A DNA stretch of 15,848 nucleotides, from NCBI GenBank assembly GCA_002490995.1, contig DKVC01000268.1, forward strand, positions 1-15,848, in the 5' to 3' direction. The notes beneath the pieces were generated by a model. That model made no database searches, was not told where the DNA came from, and worked only from the letters and a program-made list of their open reading frames with translations. The DNA comes from Lachnospiraceae bacterium UBA7188. GTDB taxonomy: Bacteria; Bacillota; Clostridia; Lachnospirales; Lachnospiraceae. Below are positions 1 through 4,594 of the stretch, in pieces (position 1 is the stretch's first letter; each line of letters begins with the position of its first letter). Position numbers and translations under genes: made by a program.

Positions 1-1
1 G

Positions 2-97
2 TATCACCTTACTTACCTGAGAAAGTACGGTGGGCGGGGCAGGCCCGGCAGAAAGGGGGCGCAGGGAATTGCAGAAAGCCAGAAAGAACAGCGTTGA
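2..97 (+). CDS. 3' end of an upstream gene (partial, product unknown)
   Basis: This is an open frame entering from the left edge and stopping at TGA 95-97. The visible 31 residues are very basic, with a Gly/Arg stretch (RKYGGRGRPGRKG) that resembles a DNA- or RNA-binding tail. It would overlap the next gene by 29 bases, as is common in phage operons. A second frame (1-102, ending TAG) is also open here and cannot be excluded. I do not recognise the product, and the choice of frame is a judgement from residue composition only. Confidence 0.35.
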   Translation, partial: YHLTYLRKYGGRGRPGRKGAQGIAESQKEQR

Positions 98-224
98 CAT
101 AGAGAAAATTATGGCGCTGAGGGATGCGGGATGGAGCCTTAACAGGATTGCGGACGATATGGGTATGTCAAAGCAGTCTGTATGGAACGCAATAGACCGC
201 TGGAAAAAAGCACATAGGAGGTGA
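69..224 (+). CDS. Small helix-turn-helix protein
   Basis: A 51-residue protein that is almost entirely one helix-turn-helix. Residues around 10-45 read as a first helix (IEKIMALRDAG), a turn, and a recognition helix (MSKQSVWNAIDRWKK), as in resolvase or homeodomain-like HTH proteins. I chose TTG at 69 because AAAGGGGG at 52-59 lies 9 bases upstream. An upstream GTG at 30 in the same frame has no comparable site and would add a Gly/Arg-rich leader that does not fit the fold. The stop overlaps the ribosome binding site of the next gene. It probably binds DNA as a regulator or replication accessory protein, but its target is not visible. Confidence 0.65.
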   Translation: MQKARKNSVDIEKIMALRDAGWSLNRIADDMGMSKQSVWNAIDRWKKAHRR

Positions 225-229
225 CGTGG

Positions 230-559
230 ATGCCAAACCGGAAGATAAATGAATCTATCTGCAGGAGTGAAGCTATAAACTCTTTATCGTGGTTTGAGGA
301 AGTGCTGCTTTACAGGCTTATGGTATCGTGTGACGATTACGGGAGGTTTGATGGCAGGCCAGCAGTAATAAGAGGAGCTTGCTTTCCGTTAAGGGATATA
401 AGGATGAAGCAGATAAAAAGTGCGCTTGATAGACTGACCAAAGTAGGATTGATTCGTATATATGGAAATAGTGGCAGGATATTCCTGCAACTGACGGATG
501 AGGCGTATGCATTACAGATGGAGGGGAAAATTTTATACATTGAAAGGAGAGAGAGTTGA
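230..559 (+). CDS. Winged-helix phage replication protein (replisome-organiser N-domain-like)
   Basis: A 109-residue protein. It opens MPNRKINESICRSEAINSLS, which I recognise as the usual opening of small phage replication proteins in Firmicutes. The body is a winged helix: helices at about residues 18-35, a DDYGRFDGRP segment, a recognition helix (IKSALDRLTKVGLIRIY) and a beta wing. AGGAGG at 216-221 sits 8 bases before ATG 230, so this start is preferred over GTG 221, which overlaps the site. The stop TGA 557-559 overlaps the TTG start of the next gene, pointing to translational coupling. A full-length relative would carry a C-terminal DnaD-like part, which is absent here. It most likely binds origin DNA during replication initiation. 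Confidence 0.65.
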   Translation: MPNRKINESICRSEAINSLSWFEEVLLYRLMVSCDDYGRFDGRPAVIRGACFPLRDIRMKQIKSALDRLTKVGLIRIYGNSGRIFLQLTDEAYALQMEGKILYIERRES

Positions 560-834
560 ATTACCTATCATTAATTAATTCTTTCTGGGATTCGACCACG
601 ACAAATCCGTTGTCTACAGGGCAGGTTTCGTTATGCTTTGCATTATTGCATATATGTGACCGGAATAACTGGGCAGAATGGTTTCAAGCACCGGACAGTG
701 TACTGTCTGTACTGACAGGACATTCAGAGTCAGGAATAGAAAAAGTAAGGGAAGAGTTAGGAAGGAGAGGGTTAATTGAATTTAATAAACAGGAAGGTAA
801 AAGTGGCTTATATAGGCTTATTTGTAGCCAATGA
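556..834 (+). CDS. Winged-helix protein, paralogue 1 of a tandem pair
   Basis: A 92-residue protein starting at TTG 556, with AAAGGAGA at 543-550 six bases upstream. It is a stand-alone winged helix: an N-terminal helical part (MNYLSLINSFWD, then VSLCFALLHICDRNNW), a recognition helix (IEKVREELGRRGLIEF) and a wing (KQEGKSGLYRLI). It aligns end to end with the protein at 881-1204. Shared features are MNYL at the start, an Asn-Arg in the middle, GL(I/V)E before the wing and GxxSxxYRxI at the end. This suggests tandem duplication within the replication operon. It probably acts in replication initiation or early regulation, but no specific function can be read from it. Confidence 0.65.
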   Translation: MNYLSLINSFWDSTTTNPLSTGQVSLCFALLHICDRNNWAEWFQAPDSVLSVLTGHSESGIEKVREELGRRGLIEFNKQEGKSGLYRLICSQ

Positions 835-880
835 TTTACAGGAAGATAGAGAAAACTGATACATAAAGGGGGCGGTAATA

Positions 881-1204
881 TTGAATTATCTGGAAGAGAT
901 ACTGGCCTTCGAACAATGGCTCCAAACTCACCACTTACCAATCTCGTCACAGTTGCTTTGGTATAAACTGATGTACTTTTGTAACAGATCCGGGCAGGGT
1001 GATTGGGTGGCAGTAGATAACCTGCGTTTGATGGCAGCTATTCGAATACGGCGTAAAGATGCATTAACTGGGGCGATAGACAAACTTATCAAAGCGGGGC
1101 TGGTTGAATGCCAGAAAGGGGAGAAGGGAAGCCAGAGCTGCTACCGGATGATATCTGTTGCAGAAAAATGCCCTTTCAGAAGTAAAGAAAGCAGGTTGGT
1201 ATAA
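881..1204 (+). CDS. Winged-helix protein, paralogue 2 of a tandem pair
   Basis: A 107-residue protein starting at TTG 881, preceded by AAAGGGGG around 866-873. The first 91 residues align with the protein at 556-834: MNYLEEI at the start, LMYFCNRSGQGDW, a recognition helix (LTGAIDKLIKAGLVEC), then a wing ending SCYRMI. A short basic tail (KCPFRSKESRLV) follows the shared fold. It ends just before the replisome organiser at 1209. I infer a DNA-binding role in the replication module. It might bind the repeats in the downstream gene, although nothing in the sequence proves that. Confidence 0.65.
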   Translation: MNYLEEILAFEQWLQTHHLPISSQLLWYKLMYFCNRSGQGDWVAVDNLRLMAAIRIRRKDALTGAIDKLIKAGLVECQKGEKGSQSCYRMISVAEKCPFRSKESRLV

Positions 1205-1208
1205 GAGG

Positions 1209-2072
1209 ATGGCAAATAACAAAGTAGGGTTAGACTACTTTGAGTTGGATTGCCAGATGGAAGAAAAGGTAAGATTGATACAGGCTGAGTTTGGACTAAA
1301 GGGCTTTGCAGTTGTTGTTAAGCTTTACCAAAAAATATATGGTGAGTTTGGTTACTACTGTGAATGGTCAGAAGATTCGCTATTACTCTTCATGTCAGAG
1401 AATGGTGTGCCGAGCGATAGTAAAAAATTAATACAGGAAATAGTCTCGGCCTGTATCAGGAGGAACATTTTTTCAGAAAAGCTTTTTAATAAATTCGGTA
1501 TCCTTACGTCCTACGGGGTGCAGAAGCGATACATGAATGCCACGTCCAGGCGGGAAAAGGTGAGTATGAAAAAAGAGTACCTTTTATTAGAGTATGGCAA
1601 AATCAACCGTAATGTAGACATAACCGAAGATTCTGTAAACATAATAAGAGAAAATGTCAACATAATCCCACAGAGTAGAGTAGAGGAGAGTAGAGTAGAG
1701 AAGAGTAATAAGGCAAAACAGCGCAGCGGGGAAAAAGCGCCTGCCATATACTTCCAGAATGACCTTCTAAACCAGGCATTTCTTGATTTTGTAAAAATGC
1801 GGAAAGAAATAAAAAAACCCATGACAGACAGGGCAATAGAGCTTGCTATAAAGAAATTGGAAGCTTTATCTAAAATTTCTTCTGGAGAATCGGTGGAAAT
1901 AGATGAAGAGATGGCGATAAAGATTTTGGAGCAGTCCATCATGAATTGCTGGCTGGGGCTGTTCCCCTTGAAAGAAGGAAATCAGGGAGCAGGCAGAAAG
2001 AACAGTTTTAACCGGTTTGAGCAAAATAAGTATGACTTTGTGGCACTGGAGCAAGAATTGGTTGAAAATTGA
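1209..2072 (+). CDS. Replisome organiser, Lin1244/Lin1753 (DUF4373) N-terminal domain
   Basis: A 287-residue phage replication initiator. Residues 5-115 are the Lin1244/Lin1753 (DUF4373) domain, recognised by GLDYFELD, then AEFGLKGFAVVVKLYQKIY and GYYCEW. A low-complexity linker at about 135-175 contains VDI/VNI/VNI and two SRVE(E/K) repeats. The C-terminal part (183-254) ends AIKILEQSIMNCWLGLFPLK, typical of these proteins. I chose ATG 1209 because family members begin a few residues before GLDYF; an in-frame upstream start at 1158 would lie inside the preceding gene. The match to a ribosome binding site is modest (AGGTTGG at 1192-1198). Family members bind the phage origin and help load host helicase. 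No helicase-loader gene follows in this window. Confidence 0.8.
   Translation: MANNKVGLDYFELDCQMEEKVRLIQAEFGLKGFAVVVKLYQKIYGEFGYYCEWSEDSLLLFMSENGVPSDSKKLIQEIVSACIRRNIFSEKLFNKFGILTSYGVQKRYMNATSRREKVSMKKEYLLLEYGKINRNVDITEDSVNIIRENVNIIPQSRVEESRVEKSNKAKQRSGEKAPAIYFQNDLLNQAFLDFVKMRKEIKKPMTDRAIELAIKKLEALSKISSGESVEIDEEMAIKILEQSIMNCWLGLFPLKEGNQGAGRKNSFNRFEQNKYDFVALEQELVEN
1613..1708 (+). repeat. Candidate origin repeats: 21-bp-spaced iterons plus AGAGT array
   Basis: Inside the organiser gene, TGTAGACATAA (1613-1623), TGTAAACATAA (1634-1644) and TGTCAACATAA (1655-1665) repeat at exactly 21-bp intervals. They are followed at 1672-1706 by seven near-perfect tandem copies of AGAGT, which also form two 15-bp units (1674-1688 and 1689-1703). 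The surroundings are AT-rich. Iterons within the initiator gene are the arrangement of the lambda origin (inside O) and of several Gram-positive phage origins. Assignment as an origin is inference. Confidence 0.45.
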
Positions 2073-2160
2073 CGGGTATGCTCCAATGTAGTGTATGGCA
2101 CGAGGAACAATGCACCTTGACAACCGAATATTGGCTAGTAGTAAGATTTCAATTTGCCTA

Positions 2161-2189
2161 TTGACAAGTAAGCACGTGCAAACTATAAT
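2161..2189 (+). promoter_or_regulatory. Consensus sigma-A promoter of the ribbon-helix-helix gene
   Basis: The -35 box TTGACA (2161-2166) and -10 box TATAAT (2184-2189) are both perfect and are separated by an ideal 17-bp spacer. Transcription should start near 2196, about 40 bases before the GTG start at 2236. The palindrome GCACGTGC lies within the spacer, so a bound protein would compete with RNA polymerase. Confidence 0.85.
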
Positions 2190-2216
2190 ATGCAATATAA
2201 AGATTGCACGTGCAAT
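2171..2216 (+). promoter_or_regulatory. Operator cluster (GCACGTGC palindromes)
   Basis: Two palindromes share the core GCACGTGC: 2172-2179, inside the promoter spacer, and the 14-bp perfect ATTGCACGTGCAAT at 2203-2216, in the 5' leader. TGCAAT at 2191-2196 also forms an inverted pair with ATTGCA at 2203-2208. This layout is expected for autorepression by the ribbon-helix-helix protein encoded just downstream. The identity of the binding protein is inferred. Confidence 0.6.
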
Positions 2217-2235
2217 TGAAGAAAGGAGGATTATT

Positions 2236-2418
2236 GTGTCTCCGCTAAAAAAGGGACAAAAACTTACTGACAACCCTAAAAATGTACGTCTTGACTTGCG
2301 TTTGACTAAGTCAGAAGCAGAGGATTTGCAATATTGCGCTGATAAATTGAACACGAGCCGAACAGATGTGATTAACAGGGGAGTTAGAAAAATCAAAGAA
2401 GAGTTGGAAAAAGAGTAA
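2236..2418 (+). CDS. Ribbon-helix-helix (CopG/Arc-type) regulator
   Basis: A 60-residue DNA-binding protein. Residues about 16-58 form a ribbon-helix-helix: a beta strand with alternating residues (NVRLDLRLT), helix A (SEAEDLQYCADKLN), the turn residues TSRTDVI and helix B (NRGVRKIKEELEKE). Such proteins dimerise and insert the paired strands into the DNA major groove. GTG 2236 is the start because AAAGGAGG (2222-2229) lies six bases upstream. An in-frame extension back to 2095 would run through the promoter and operators. Palindromes in its own promoter point to self-repression. It could also be an orphan antitoxin-like protein, but the next gene is 125 bases away and does not resemble a known toxin. 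Confidence 0.8.
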   Translation: MSPLKKGQKLTDNPKNVRLDLRLTKSEAEDLQYCADKLNTSRTDVINRGVRKIKEELEKE

Positions 2419-2424
2419 TAAAAA

Positions 2425-2504
2425 GGGTAATCGCTAGATTTGACGGTCGCACGATTACCCTAAACTACCACTCCGTTAAAGGGAACGGTAAATCTAGTAT
2501 ACCC
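2425..2504 (+). promoter_or_regulatory. Structured leader with two mutually exclusive folds
   Basis: Fold A pairs GGGTAATCG (2425-2433) with CGATTACCC (2452-2460). Fold B pairs GGGTA plus CTAGATTT (2425-2429, 2434-2441) with AAATCTAG plus TACCC (2490-2497, 2500-2504), enclosing a small hairpin CCGTT/AACGG (2473-2477, 2484-2488). The left arm is shared, so the folds exclude each other. No T-run follows either fold on the + strand. On the - strand fold A is followed by TTTTT and could act as a terminator, although no - strand gene is visible. The regulatory role is inferred. Confidence 0.4.
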
Positions 2505-2543
2505 TCTCTTTCGCGGAAAATCAATAGGCAAAGGAGGTTCAAT

Positions 2544-2939
2544 ATGGCAGGACTTGAACAGGAACTTGAACACACTCTAATGAATCGAACTCGGATTAGA
2601 AAGATTTTTGATAAACATTGCTTTTTTGTTGGACAACAGGATGTAGTCAATGCTGTGCAGACAGGTGAAATGTTTGGGCATGAAGCTGTATTATATGCAA
2701 TTCGTAGCCAAAAGGATGGCAGACGGACTGTGATTATGCATGAGTTTGGAGAAAATAAAAGCTGCATATTTTTGACATATGAAGGATTTGAACGGGCGGC
2801 CGCATATAGAAACATGGAGAACCTGGCTGCTCTTTATGAAGACATGCCGGATTTAAGGGAAGCGGGGACGCATAAGGTAACTGAAAGAAGTAAGATTGTT
2901 CCGTTTAAGGGGAATTTTATGGGGCATCGCATCGGCTAA
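2544..2939 (+). CDS. Hypothetical accessory protein
   Basis: A 131-residue protein that I do not recognise. AAAGGAGG at 2530-2537 gives a strong start at ATG 2544. The sequence looks like a soluble, mixed alpha/beta cytoplasmic protein. The N-terminal helix is charged (LEQELEHTLMNRTRIRKIFDKH). A central part contains HEAVLYAIRS, then RTVIMHEFGENKSCIFLTYEGF, followed by a helical, acidic stretch. There is no signal peptide, membrane segment, zinc motif or nucleotide-binding loop. It sits in an AT-richer cassette with the ribbon-helix-helix regulator, between promoter 2161 and terminator 3084-3121. That position is typical of moron cargo such as exclusion, anti-defence or lysogenic-conversion genes, but nothing in the sequence identifies which. 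Confidence 0.7.
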   Translation: MAGLEQELEHTLMNRTRIRKIFDKHCFFVGQQDVVNAVQTGEMFGHEAVLYAIRSQKDGRRTVIMHEFGENKSCIFLTYEGFERAAAYRNMENLAALYEDMPDLREAGTHKVTERSKIVPFKGNFMGHRIG

Positions 2940-2953
2940 TGCAGTTACAATAA

Positions 2954-3055
2954 ATTTGGCCGTGCCAAAGGCTATTGTGTGTTGTAGGATATTTTCAGGA
3001 ACTTGTGGTAGAGGCGGATAATATACTGGAACACCTTGGAGATATGATTTTATAG
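2954..3055 (+). pseudogene. Possible gene remnant or tiny ORF
   Basis: This frame is open after a TAA at 2951 and ends in TAG 3053-3055. Its last residues (GYFQELVVEADNILEHLGD) have the charge pattern of a real amphipathic helix. No credible start with a ribosome binding site is present, and TTG 2975 is only a weak option. It may be the 3' remnant of a deleted gene, or chance. The rest of 2940-3188 holds the terminator and palindrome listed separately. Confidence 0.2.
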
Positions 3056-3083
3056 GGCATAAACTGGGAAAGTGTCTTGAGGC

Positions 3084-3121
3084 AAAAAACTACTGGCCAA
3101 TAATACGGTTAGTAGTTTTTT
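3084..3121 (+). terminator. Rho-independent terminator (bidirectional)
   Basis: AAAAAACTACT (3084-3094) pairs perfectly with AGTAGTTTTTT (3111-3121). The stem continues through GGCC/GGTT with two G-U pairs and closes on an 8-base loop. The U-run is on both sides, so it could terminate either strand. It closes the accessory cassette and isolates it from the late regulator gene. Confidence 0.85.
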
Positions 3122-3126
3122 ATAAA

Positions 3127-3142
3127 GTTGCACCGGTGCAAC
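3127..3142. promoter_or_regulatory. 16-bp perfect palindrome, copy 1 (candidate operator)
   Basis: GTTGCACCGGTGCAAC is a perfect 16-bp inverted repeat directly after the terminator and 46 bases before the late regulator gene. TATAAA at 3121-3126 immediately precedes it and could be a -10 box, though no good -35 is visible, which would place the palindrome over the transcription start. The same palindrome recurs at 11212-11227 with AAA before and CA after in both copies. Its half-site TTGCAC matches the operators at 2171-2216. Confidence 0.55.
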
Positions 3143-3188
3143 CAGAAAAAGATTTACATGGCAGCAGGCATGGGGAGGAGGAAAAGCA

Positions 3189-3593
3189 GTGACAAGGGAG
3201 CAGCTGGAATCATACATAAGCATGAAGGAGGAAATCAAGGAACTGAATTATAAGCTGGAACACATAATGGAAGATGATACCATGATCGGCAGCAGCACTG
3301 TCCTTGATTACCGAAGCGGCTTCCCTGTGCCGCAGGGGGTGGTGGGCATAGACTGGGACAGATATGACCAGATCAAAAGCCAGTACAGGAATAAAATCCG
3401 TACCCTGGAGGAGAAATGCTACGCCATTGAAGAGTACATAGAGAACATCAGCGACAGCGTAACAAGGAGAATTTTCCGGATGTACTTTCTGGAGGGCAAG
3501 AAGCAGAGGGAGATAGGAAGGCTGACACACATGGATCAGAGCGTAGTCAGCAGAAAAATTAATGATTTTTTGAAAGTTGCATACAAAACATAA
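3189..3593 (+). CDS. Phage late-transcription regulator (sigma-70 region 4-like, ArpU/RinA-type)
   Basis: A 134-residue protein starting at GTG 3189, with GGAGGAGG at 3174-3181. Residues 1-28 and 60-86 are predicted coiled-coil helices rich in Glu/Lys. Residues about 88-130 (SVTRRIFRMYFLEGKKQREI, then MDQSVVSRKINDFL) form a helix-turn-helix like region 4 of sigma-70 factors. Small proteins of this kind sit just upstream of HNH and terminase genes in many Firmicutes phages and switch on the late operon; ArpU and RinA are the named examples. The position here, directly before the packaging genes, fits. The expected target would be the downstream leader, which has a -10 but no clear -35. The exact family is uncertain. 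Confidence 0.75.
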   Translation: MTREQLESYISMKEEIKELNYKLEHIMEDDTMIGSSTVLDYRSGFPVPQGVVGIDWDRYDQIKSQYRNKIRTLEEKCYAIEEYIENISDSVTRRIFRMYFLEGKKQREIGRLTHMDQSVVSRKINDFLKVAYKT

Positions 3594-3603
3594 AAAACAT
3601 ATT

Positions 3604-3609
3604 TATAAT
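3604..3609 (+). promoter_or_regulatory. Candidate late promoter (-10 only)
   Basis: TATAAT at 3604-3609 is a perfect -10 box, 11 bases after the regulator's stop codon. At 16-18 bp spacing the -35 positions match TTGACA at no more than three of six bases, and no extended TG is present. A perfect -10 with a poor -35 is typical of activator-dependent promoters. The neighbouring regulator is the natural candidate activator, but this is inference. Confidence 0.4.
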
Positions 3610-3672
3610 AATACTTGAAGAGGCAGGTTCTCTTACAGGACGGGGTTCCAGGTCTACTCATCGATACCTCCG

Positions 3673-3702
3673 AAAAAGGACACGGCATCAGCCGTGTCCT
3701 TT
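3673..3702 (+). terminator. Strong hairpin terminator in the late leader
   Basis: GGACACGGC (3677-3685) pairs perfectly with GCCGTGTCC (3690-3698) over an ATCA loop. A flanking AAAA/TTTT extends the stem to 13 bp and supplies the U-run. It lies 25 bases before the HNH gene, so late transcription from any upstream promoter must pass it. It may end the regulator transcript, or may be a site of late antitermination. Confidence 0.85.
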
Positions 3703-3727
3703 TGTGTGAAAAGAAAGAGGGAAAGAA

Positions 3728-4492
3728 ATGGCGCAGGAATGGGCAAAGAGTTTTTACAATTCAAAAAAATGGCAGGACTGCAGGAAGTCGTATATGGAAA
3801 ACCGCATTCTTGTAGATGGCGGGCTTTGCGAAGAATGCCATGAGAAGCCGGGGCATATTGTCCACCATAGGATAAGCCTTACGCTGGATAATATCAAGAA
3901 CCCCGAAATAAGCCTGAACCATAAGAACCTGGAGTATGTCTGTAAAGATTGTCATGACCGTTTTGAAGGCCATGGACTTGGTGCGGCATATAGAAAGACA
4001 GCACATACACCTGGGACAGCGGGACAGGTTCAGCTTGGTCGGGGCATCTATTTTAATGAAGCCGGGGAAGTGGAACAGACAAAATGTTTTATCGTATATG
4101 GGCCGCCTGCCGGAGGAAAGACAACATATGTTAAAGAGCATAAACAGGCAGGCGACATGATTGTTGATCTTGATTATATAAAGCAGGCCATCAGCTTTGA
4201 ATTTAAGGGTGATGCCACGGATAATTTGCTGCCGGTTGCATTGTCTTTGAGGGAGTGCATGTATGATTTGGCTGCGCAGAGAAAGGTGGACTGTAGGAGC
4301 ATTTGGGTAGTAGCAGGATTGCCGCGCAGGAGTGAACGCACCGCGCTTCGGGACAGACTCCGGGCAGAGCTGATCTTTATTGATACGGATTATGATGAAT
4401 GCATCCGAAGGAGTGAACTGGATCTGGAGAGAAAAGATAAGGAAAAAAACAGGGAATTTATTAGGAAATGGTTTGCTGGTTATGAAAAATAG
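3728..4492 (+). CDS. HNH endonuclease fused to a P-loop kinase-like domain
   Basis: A 254-residue two-domain protein. Residues 1-90 are a phage HNH nuclease: FYNSKKWQDCRKSY at the start, a zinc-binding CEEC (Cys34/Cys37), the HNH core VHH (His46-His47), Asn67, and CKDCH (Cys72, Cys75, His76). Such nucleases neighbour terminase in cos-type phages and stimulate cohesive-end cleavage. Residues 118-254 are a P-loop domain with Walker A GPPAGGKTT (125-133), an acidic VDLDY strand (Asp147/Asp149), an IWVVAGLP strand and IDTDYDECIRR, as in polynucleotide-kinase-like or zeta-like kinases. In relatives I know, the HNH protein usually ends near residue 100-120, so the fusion is notable. GAGGG at 3717-3721 supports ATG 3728. 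The kinase substrate is unknown. Confidence 0.85.
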   Translation: MAQEWAKSFYNSKKWQDCRKSYMENRILVDGGLCEECHEKPGHIVHHRISLTLDNIKNPEISLNHKNLEYVCKDCHDRFEGHGLGAAYRKTAHTPGTAGQVQLGRGIYFNEAGEVEQTKCFIVYGPPAGGKTTYVKEHKQAGDMIVDLDYIKQAISFEFKGDATDNLLPVALSLRECMYDLAAQRKVDCRSIWVVAGLPRRSERTALRDRLRAELIFIDTDYDECIRRSELDLERKDKEKNREFIRKWFAGYEK

Positions 4493-4594
4493 ACGGATAC
4501 TCCCCCCTGAAAATTGCCCTGTGGGTACCCTTCCAGACCGAAGGGGGCCAAGATAGCTGTAACACACAGGTCGCGCATAAAGGGGGTGTGGTAT
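4493..4594 (+). other. HNH-terminase intergenic region, candidate cos site
   Basis: The region contains opposed tracts, CCCCCC (4502-4507) and GGGGG (4543-4547), and between them an 8-bp palindrome GGGTACCC (4523-4530). Cos sites of Gram-positive phages commonly lie next to the small terminase gene, and HNH-associated HK97-type terminases usually belong to cos phages. No cleavage position can be assigned from sequence alone. Confidence 0.3.

Noticed and set aside
1672..1708. CRISPR-like or satellite array
   Set aside because: The unit is only 5 bp with no spacers. It lies in the coding frame of the initiator and fits origin-type repeats better.
2117..2147. Second promoter with TTGACA at 2117 and TAAGAT at 2142
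   Set aside because: The spacer is 19 bp and the -10 imperfect. The consensus promoter at 2161 explains the gene much better.
2095..2235. N-terminal extension of the ribbon-helix-helix protein
   Set aside because: It would translate across the promoter and operators. The strong site at 2222-2229 points to GTG 2236.
2236..2939. Type II toxin-antitoxin pair made of the ribbon-helix-helix protein and the 131-residue protein
   Set aside because: The genes are 125 bases apart with a structured leader. The second protein is larger than usual and shows no known toxin motif, so the idea lacks support from sequence alone.
3620..3672. tRNA-like stretch with GGGGTTCCAGG
   Set aside because: No acceptor stem, anticodon arm or D arm of the right length can be formed.
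3615..3815. Small + strand frame starting at TTG 3615
   Set aside because: It runs through the strong terminator hairpin and overlaps the HNH start in another frame. The region is better read as an untranslated leader.
3761..4567. Long - strand frame opposite the HNH-kinase gene
   Set aside because: It is a shadow of a clear two-domain gene, with no ribosome binding site or recognisable motif.
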